NCBI GenBank assembly: GCA_018067115.1 | Contig: JAGPVI010000191.1 | Location: forward strand, 1-7,170 | Origin: Bizionia sp. | GTDB lineage: Bacteria; Bacteroidota; Bacteroidia; Flavobacteriales; Flavobacteriaceae | Length of the DNA stretch: 7,170 nt | Direction of reading: 5' to 3' | Shown here: positions 5,119 to 7,170 of the stretch, piece by piece | Layout: each line of letters begins with the position of its first letter | How positions within the stretch are numbered: position 1 is the stretch's first letter | Notes under the pieces: model-generated | The model's database searches: none | The model's input: the letters and a program-made list of their open reading frames with translations, nothing else | Told to the model about the DNA's origin: nothing | Position numbers and translations under genes: made by a program

Positions 5119-5423
5119 AATATTGATTGATTTATTTTTTTGATTTGATTGATGATAGAGCATTAATTATATCCCTAACATTAAATAAGACGCTTAACAT
5201 AAGCATTTGTTACACTTTGTATAAACCATTGTATCATCGTTTTTAATGTTTTTGACAGCGATTTTTGTTCACTTATCAAATAAACAATTCTCTAAACAGC
5301 AATACGTATTATAATAAAAAGCAACTTCCAAAAGCGCGACTAGAATGGGAACGCTCAAAAAATAGTTTTAATTGCAGTGTAATAATCTTATCTTTGCAGG
5401 CTTAATTACACACAAATTTAACT
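5119..5423. other. Divergent intergenic region between the Pmp3-family gene and lysS
   Basis: This AT-rich stretch of 305 bases has no convincing gene. Close to the Pmp3 start is a 9-base direct repeat TTGATTGAT (5123-5131 and 5145-5153, plus-strand reading), 22 bases apart, around a T-rich core. On the right is the lysS promoter (5366-5396). No exact TAnnTTTG facing the Pmp3 gene was found; its promoter remains unidentified. The middle part, about 5200-5350, shows nothing further that I can support. Confidence 0.4.
5366..5396 (+). promoter_or_regulatory. lysS promoter, Bacteroidota consensus
   Basis: TATCTTTG at 5389-5396 is an exact TAnnTTTG -7 element for the primary sigma factor of Bacteroidota. 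A TTTT at 5366-5369, 19 bases upstream, is a plausible degenerate -33 element. Transcription would start near 5403, leaving a leader of about 20 bases before the ATG at 5424. Confidence 0.75.
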
Positions 5424-7118
5424 ATGTCACAATTATCTGAGCAAGAGCTCGTACGAAGAGAAAAACTTGCCAAATTACGCGAGTTAGGAATTAACCCTTA
5501 TCCAGCCGATTTATTCCCTGTTTCTGAGACTTCAAAGCAAGTCAAACAGGAATTTGAAAATGGTAAAAAAGTGGTTATTGCAGGACGTTTAATGTCTCGT
5601 CGTATTCAAGGTAATGCGAGTTTTGCCGAGCTTCAAGATAGCGAAGGTAGAATTCAAGTGTACTTTAATCGTGACGAAATTTGTACCGGAGACGATAAAA
5701 GTAAATACAATGATATTTATAAAAAATTACTAGATATTGGTGATTTTATTGGTATTGAAGGAGAGCTTTTTACTACAAAAGTAGGCGAAAAAACCGTGAT
5801 GGTTAAAGATTTTAAATTGCTTAGTAAAGCTTTAAAACCATTACCGTTACCAAAAATTGATGCCGAAGGTAATGCACACGATGCATTTATTGATCCGGAA
5901 TTACGTTACCGCCGTCGTTATGCCGATTTAGTGGTAAACCCACACGTTAAAGAAGTGTTTATAAAACGTACTAAGTTGTTTAATGCTATGCGTAACTTTT
6001 TTAACGAATCTGGATATTTCGAGGTAGAAACTCCTGTTTTACAACCTATTCCAGGTGGTGCAGCAGCAAGACCGTTTATTACGCATCATAATAGTTTAGA
6101 TATCCCTTTATATATGCGTATCGCTAACGAATTATACCTAAAACGTTTAATTGTTGGTGGTTTTGATGGTGTTTACGAGTTTTCTAAAAACTTTAGAAAT
6201 GAAGGAATGGATAAAACACATAATCCTGAGTTTACAGCAATGGAAATTTATGTGGCTTATAAGGACTATAATTGGATGATGGATTTTTGCGAAAAACTTC
6301 TAGAACATTGTGCAATTGCTGTTAACGGAACTAGTGAAGCGACTTTTGGCGAGCATAAAATTAGTTTTAAAGCCCCTTATGCGCGTGTAACGATGGCCGA
6401 TTCTATTAAGCATTTTACGGATTTTGATATTACCGATAAAACCGAAGACGAAATTCGCCAAGCTGCAAAAAGTATGGGAATAGCTGTTGATGCCACAATG
6501 GGAAAAGGAAAATTAATCGATGAGATTTTTGGTGAAAAATGTGAAGGAAATTATATCCAACCTACTTTTATCACCGACTACCCTAAAGAAATGAGTCCGT
6601 TATGCAAGGAACATAGAGACAACCCTGAATTAACAGAGCGTTTTGAATTAATGGTTTGTGGTAAAGAAATTGCAAATGCGTATTCTGAGCTTAATGACCC
6701 AATAGACCAACGCGAACGTTTCGAGCACCAATTAAAACTGGCGCAAAAAGGAGATGACGAAGCAACCGAATTTATTGACGAAGATTTTTTACGCGCTTTA
6801 GAATATGGTATGCCACCAACGTCTGGTATGGGTATTGGTATGGATCGTTTAATTATGTATTTAACCAATAACCAATCTATTCAAGAGGTGCTTTTCTTCC
6901 CGCAAATGCGACCAGAGAAAAAGGCAATCCCGATGAGTGATGATGAAAAAGCTGTATTTACTATTTTAAAGAAAGAGTCTCCAATAGAGTTAAATAAGCT
7001 TAAAACAAATTCTGGTTTGAGTAATAAAAAATGGGATAAAACCATTAAAGGATTAACAAAATTAGGCGTTGCTAAAGTCGAAAAAACAGACGATGGTTTG
7101 TTTGTAGAGTTAGTCTAA
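5424..7118 (+). CDS. lysS: Lysyl-tRNA synthetase, class II, with C-terminal extension
   Basis: This cytoplasmic enzyme charges tRNA-Lys with lysine using ATP. The 564 residues hold an N-terminal OB-fold anticodon-binding domain (about 50-140, with VVIAGRLMSRRIQGNASFAEL at 50-70), then the class II catalytic core. Motif 1 spans about 181-210 (KRTKLFNAMRNFFNESGYFE continuing into VETPVLQPIPGG). Motif 2 is FRNEGMDKTHNPEFTAME (257-274), which binds ATP and the acceptor end. Motif 3 is GMGIGMDRLIM (468-478), with the ATP-binding R475. The core ends near 500 (VLFFPQMRPEKK). E. coli LysS has about 505 residues; the additional 65 residues here (500-564) look like a small helical, possibly winged-helix domain and match what I recall of flavobacterial LysS. 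The ATG is the first of the frame and lies 27 bases after the promoter's -7 element. It appears monocistronic, between its own promoter and a terminal palindrome. The call is firm. Confidence 0.98.
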   Translation: MSQLSEQELVRREKLAKLRELGINPYPADLFPVSETSKQVKQEFENGKKVVIAGRLMSRRIQGNASFAELQDSEGRIQVYFNRDEICTGDDKSKYNDIYKKLLDIGDFIGIEGELFTTKVGEKTVMVKDFKLLSKALKPLPLPKIDAEGNAHDAFIDPELRYRRRYADLVVNPHVKEVFIKRTKLFNAMRNFFNESGYFEVETPVLQPIPGGAAARPFITHHNSLDIPLYMRIANELYLKRLIVGGFDGVYEFSKNFRNEGMDKTHNPEFTAMEIYVAYKDYNWMMDFCEKLLEHCAIAVNGTSEATFGEHKISFKAPYARVTMADSIKHFTDFDITDKTEDEIRQAAKSMGIAVDATMGKGKLIDEIFGEKCEGNYIQPTFITDYPKEMSPLCKEHRDNPELTERFELMVCGKEIANAYSELNDPIDQRERFEHQLKLAQKGDDEATEFIDEDFLRALEYGMPPTSGMGIGMDRLIMYLTNNQSIQEVLFFPQMRPEKKAIPMSDDEKAVFTILKKESPIELNKLKTNSGLSNKKWDKTIKGLTKLGVAKVEKTDDGLFVELV

Positions 7119-7144
7119 ACCTATTTTATTTTATAATTTAAAAC

Positions 7145-7170
7145 AGCGTTACTTATGCATAAGTAACGCT
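7145..7170 (+). terminator. Perfect palindrome after lysS, probable terminator cut by the window end
   Basis: AGCGTTACTTATG (7145-7157) is followed directly by its exact reverse complement (7158-7170). It lies 26 bases after the lysS stop and would form a 13-bp stem on paper, realistically about 11 bp with a 4-base loop. The window ends at the last paired base, so the expected T-tract cannot be seen. Confidence 0.7.

Noticed and set aside
5119..5163. Longer 67-residue start for the Pmp3-family protein
   Set aside because: The extra 15 polar residues come from the repeat-rich leader and do not fit the compact 50-55-residue family.
6578..6868. Minus-strand reading frame of 96 codons within lysS
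   Set aside because: It is antisense to the conserved catalytic core of lysS and has no family features.

Overview
The window looks like a chromosomal segment from a member of the Flavobacteriaceae (Bacteroidota). The evidence is low GC content, the Bacteroidota-type -7 promoter element TAnnTTTG in front of lysS and lipB, no obvious Shine-Dalgarno sequences, a lysyl-tRNA synthetase with a long C-terminal extension, a DUF4412-like secreted protein and a collagen-like lipoprotein. No tRNA, rRNA, CRISPR array, transposase or phage gene was seen. Most of the window is ordinary housekeeping or envelope content.

Left part (1-1864): the 5' end of an ECF-type sigma factor gene runs leftward out of the window. 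Divergent from it is a gene for a secreted DUF4412-like protein, followed by a gene for a small lipoprotein with a Gly-X-Y tract. A 10-base motif, GTTAACCTTT, occurs three times in the window. It lies once before each of these three genes, always in the direction of the gene, and each copy is followed 13 bases later by ATTAA. For the two secreted-protein genes this extends to ATTAAATA. This looks like the -35/-10 pair of an alternative-sigma promoter, so the cluster may be a sigma factor with its own envelope targets. This is the most interesting signal in the window.

Middle part (1865-4061): a 360-base intergenic stretch holds a long-range inverted repeat (a 14-bp stem, a bulged C, then 6 bp) enclosing about 100 bases and ending in a T7 tract. 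It could be an unusual terminator, a structured RNA or a small palindromic element. It is followed by a two-gene operon encoding an NA37/NdpA-family nucleoid-associated protein and a small single-domain AAA+ ATPase, closed by a strong hairpin terminator shared with the convergent lipB.

Right part (4079-7170): lipB (octanoyltransferase, lipoate synthesis) and a 52-residue Pmp3/YqaE-family membrane peptide gene lie on the minus strand, apparently as separate transcription units. lysS lies on the plus strand with a clear TATCTTTG promoter, and the window ends in a perfect 26-base palindrome that is probably its terminator.

Functional calls rest on recognising motifs by eye; no database search was possible. 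lipB, lysS and the Pmp3 peptide are firm, and the NdpA, AAA+ and ECF calls are good. The DUF4412 call is moderate, and the roles of the regulatory elements are inferred.
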